Source: Coxiellaceae bacterium
GTDB lineage: Bacteria > Pseudomonadota > Gammaproteobacteria > Berkiellales > Berkiellaceae
NCBI GenBank assembly: GCA_947478905.1
Contig: CANJXG010000005.1
Location: forward strand, 1-59,529
Length of the DNA: 59,529 nucleotides
Reading direction: 5' to 3'
The notes beneath the pieces are model-generated. The model saw only the letters and a program-made list of their open reading frames with translations. It ran no database searches and was not told the origin of the DNA. Position numbers and translations under genes: made by a program. The number at the start of each line of letters is the position of its first letter. Positions within the stretch are counted from its first letter, which is position 1. This document shows, piece after piece, positions 57,844 to 59,529 of the stretch.

Positions 57844-59529
57844 TTAGTCTGGTTTTTTATATCGCATGCTTAGAGGATCAGACTCTTGTGGGACCTCAGT
57901 TTTAGTTTCTTCTGTTTTAGTGTCCGTTAAATTGGGTGATGCTTGTGAAAATCGTATGACCGCTGGAGTTGTTTTTTCCGCTTGGATAGCCTGTAAACGA
58001 GTTTCGATGGCTGAAATGATTTCTTGATTACCATGTTGAGTAGCATACCTCAACGCTGTGTCTCCATCTACATCGACCTGATCAAGATTAACTTTTGCTT
58101 CAATGAGAGCACGAACAATGTCTGTCGCGTTGTTCATCGCGGCATGCATCAACGCTGTTTTCCCGTTTTTATCGACGTGTTCAAGATTAACATTTGCTTG
58201 AATGAGAGCACGAACAATGTCTGTCGCGTTGCTCATGGCTGCATACATCAACGCTGTGTTCCCGTTTTTACCGACGTGTTCAAGATTAACTTTTGCTTCA
58301 ATGAGAGCACGAACAGTGTCTGTCGCCTGGTGTATGGCGGCATGCATCAACGCTGTGCTTCCATATGTATTGACCTGTTCAAGATTAACTTTTGCTTGAA
58401 TGAGAGCGCGAACAATGTCTGTCGAGTTATGCGTGGCGGCATACATCAACGCTGTTTTTCCATATGCATCGACCTGTTGAAGATTAGCATTTGCTTGAAT
58501 GAGAGCCATAGCAATGTTTATCTCCGGGGCTTGAATAGCGGTCATCAACGCTGTTTTTCCATATGCATCGGCCTGTTCAAGATTAGCATTTGCTTTAATG
58601 AGAGCCATAGCAATGTCTGTCTTCTTGGCTTTAATAGCCTTCATCAACGCTGTTTGTCCATATGCATCGGCCTGTTCAAGATTAGCATTTGCTTGAATGA
58701 GAGCCATAGCAATGCCTGTCTGCTTGGTTTGAATAGCCTTCATCAACGCTGTTTCTCCATCTATATCGACATGTTGAAGATTAGCATTTGCTTGAATGAG
58801 AGCCATAGCAATGTTTATCTCCTTAGCTTGAATAGCCGTCATCAACGCTGTTTGTCGATATATATCGGCCTGTTCAAGATTAACATTTTCTTGAATGAGA
58901 GCCATAGCAATGTCTGTCGCATTGGCTTTGATGGCAAGCATCAATCCTGTTTTTCGGTTTTTATCGATCTGTTCAAGATTAGCACCTTGTTGAATCAAAG
59001 TAAGTGCTATCTTGGTATTGCCAGACAAGCTAGCCTGCATCAAAGGAGTGTGCCCTTCGTGATTACGAGCTTCTAAAAAAAATAACTTTTTTTCTATGGC
59101 AGATATAACATCAGGCGTGAGGCCATTATGAATGTATTCCTCTAAATTATTTATTAAAAGCTTAACTTCTGATGCGCGAGTGTTCATCTGAATCTGTTTG
59201 AGGCCCGGAATGTATTGCATTAAACCAGCCATGAAATACTCAGCTGTTGCTGAGAAAGAGCTCGTGGTAGCCCATGTGCTTATTAAGTCGATTAAAGGTT
59301 TTTTTCTCGTTAAAAGAGCCCAGTTTAAAGCTTCGCAAAAATTGGTTGAATTTACGAGTGGTGATTGCGTATTGAGTATATTCATGAACCAATCTTTGAT
59401 TGCTGGAGTGCTTTTTGGATTAACATCATACCAATAAAATGGTCGATGTTTATCGTTTAAAATCAACTGAGAGTCAGAATCACAATAGCCTTTATAATCT
59501 ATAAATTGTTCAGGTGTGAATATTTCTGG
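57844..59529 (-). CDS. Ankyrin-repeat protein, possible effector (5' end outside window)
   Basis: The frame is open to the right edge of the window, so the start is not seen; at least 561 residues are present. From the first visible residue there are about 165 residues of helical, non-repeat sequence (including PEIFTPEQFIDYKGY and NFCEALNWALLTRKKPLIDL), then 11 ankyrin repeats of 33 residues, each with the TALM pattern (for example GKTALMYAATHNSTDIVRAL). The first two repeats are most diverged, the middle ones nearly identical. The C-terminal 45 residues are polar. Ankyrin proteins bind host proteins in intracellular bacteria, often as secreted effectors; secretion is inference. No signal peptide can be judged since the N terminus is missing. 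Confidence 0.9.
   Translation of the reverse strand, partial: PEIFTPEQFIDYKGYCDSDSQLILNDKHRPFYWYDVNPKSTPAIKDWFMNILNTQSPLVNSTNFCEALNWALLTRKKPLIDLISTWATTSSFSATAEYFMAGLMQYIPGLKQIQMNTRASEVKLLINNLEEYIHNGLTPDVISAIEKKLFFLEARNHEGHTPLMQASLSGNTKIALTLIQQGANLEQIDKNRKTGLMLAIKANATDIAMALIQENVNLEQADIYRQTALMTAIQAKEINIAMALIQANANLQHVDIDGETALMKAIQTKQTGIAMALIQANANLEQADAYGQTALMKAIKAKKTDIAMALIKANANLEQADAYGKTALMTAIQAPEINIAMALIQANANLQQVDAYGKTALMYAATHNSTDIVRALIQAKVNLEQVNTYGSTALMHAAIHQATDTVRALIEAKVNLEHVGKNGNTALMYAAMSNATDIVRALIQANVNLEHVDKNGKTALMHAAMNNATDIVRALIEAKVNLDQVDVDGDTALRYATQHGNQEIISAIETRLQAIQAEKTTPAVIRFSQASPNLTDTKTEETKTEVPQESDPLSMRYKKPD
57985..59080. repeat. 99-base tandem repeats encoding ankyrin units
   Basis: About 11 tandem units of 99 bases on the minus strand, each one 33-residue ankyrin repeat. 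Units in the centre (about 58450-58900) share long identical stretches such as the bases coding for IAMALIQANANL. This indicates recent duplication or homogenisation. It also generates a long antisense open frame at 58024-59076, which is an artefact. Confidence 0.95.

Noticed and set aside
58024-59076. 350-codon plus-strand open frame across the ankyrin region
   Set aside because: It is the mirror of the 99-base repeats in the ankyrin gene; the translation is a Cys/Asn-rich repeat with no family features.
57985-59080. Regular repeats that could suggest a CRISPR array
   Set aside because: The units are 99 bases, contiguous and coding for 33-residue ankyrin repeats; there are no spacers and no cas genes.

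Overview
The window comes from a low-GC gammaproteobacterial chromosome. The order of housekeeping genes (lptD-surA-rsmA-apaG next to amgK-murU; ftsK-lolA-serS; nfuA; hisS-yfgM-bamB-der) is typical of the class. Genes with eukaryotic-like or effector-like features (an 11-repeat ankyrin protein, a ribonuclease-inhibitor-type LRR protein, a probable CE-clan cysteine protease or acetyltransferase, a small membrane protein with host-type late-domain motifs) suggest a host-associated lineage of the Legionellales type. That placement is inference from gene content. I see no rRNA, tRNA, CRISPR array, transposase or prophage module.

Layout. 1-692: a small hydrophobic protein with PSAP/PPxY motifs, and an intergenic stretch holding an inverted repeat and a Ter-like sequence. 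693-5692 (minus): outer-membrane biogenesis and ribosome maturation (lptD, a shortened surA, rsmA, apaG, a small unknown; pdxA is absent). 5741-7428 (plus): amgK-murU cell-wall sugar recycling. 7721-10538: djlA, then an LRR protein and a CE-clan enzyme facing each other 3 bases apart. 10702-15610: a DEAD-box helicase with a Gly/Ser/Arg tail, a secreted polysaccharide deacetylase, a Tus-like replication-terminator protein, and the fused remains of prkA and spoVR. 15686-24204 (plus): pepN, hemH and the giant NAD-glutamate dehydrogenase. 24254-28962 (minus): ParA-type ATPase, RsbW-like kinase, slt, a lexA lacking its self-cleavage residues, and a small conserved protein. 29196-36976 (plus): a beta-oxidation cluster (thiolase, two multifunctional proteins of opposite domain order), FadL and a TetR regulator. 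37043-38609 (minus): trxB and an endonuclease-I-like protein without its catalytic residues. 38694-43192 (plus): ftsK-lolA-serS. 43179-47175 (minus): VIT1/CCC1 transporter plus two FAD oxidoreductases. 47286-49067 (plus): a small basic protein, then a DsbC-like lipoprotein followed directly by two small peptides with near-perfect double-glycine leaders, the second only 53 residues long. 49106-50467: two small minus-strand unknowns, nfuA and another small ORF. 50471-57429 (plus): a decayed UPF1-like helicase, hisS, yfgM, bamB and der. 57410-59529 (minus): small unknown ORFs downstream of the ankyrin gene, which runs off the right end.

The most unusual points are the pair of double-glycine peptides at 48676-49067, which look like an undescribed microcin or class II bacteriocin-like pair; the Tus-like protein at 13367-14302 together with a Ter-like 13-mer at 638-650; the LexA that should not be able to cleave itself; the late-domain motifs at 409-501; and a theme of decay with retained open frames (prkA/spoVR, the endonuclease I relative, the helicase relative, one-domain SurA). 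Family names rest on motifs read by eye; no database search was run.
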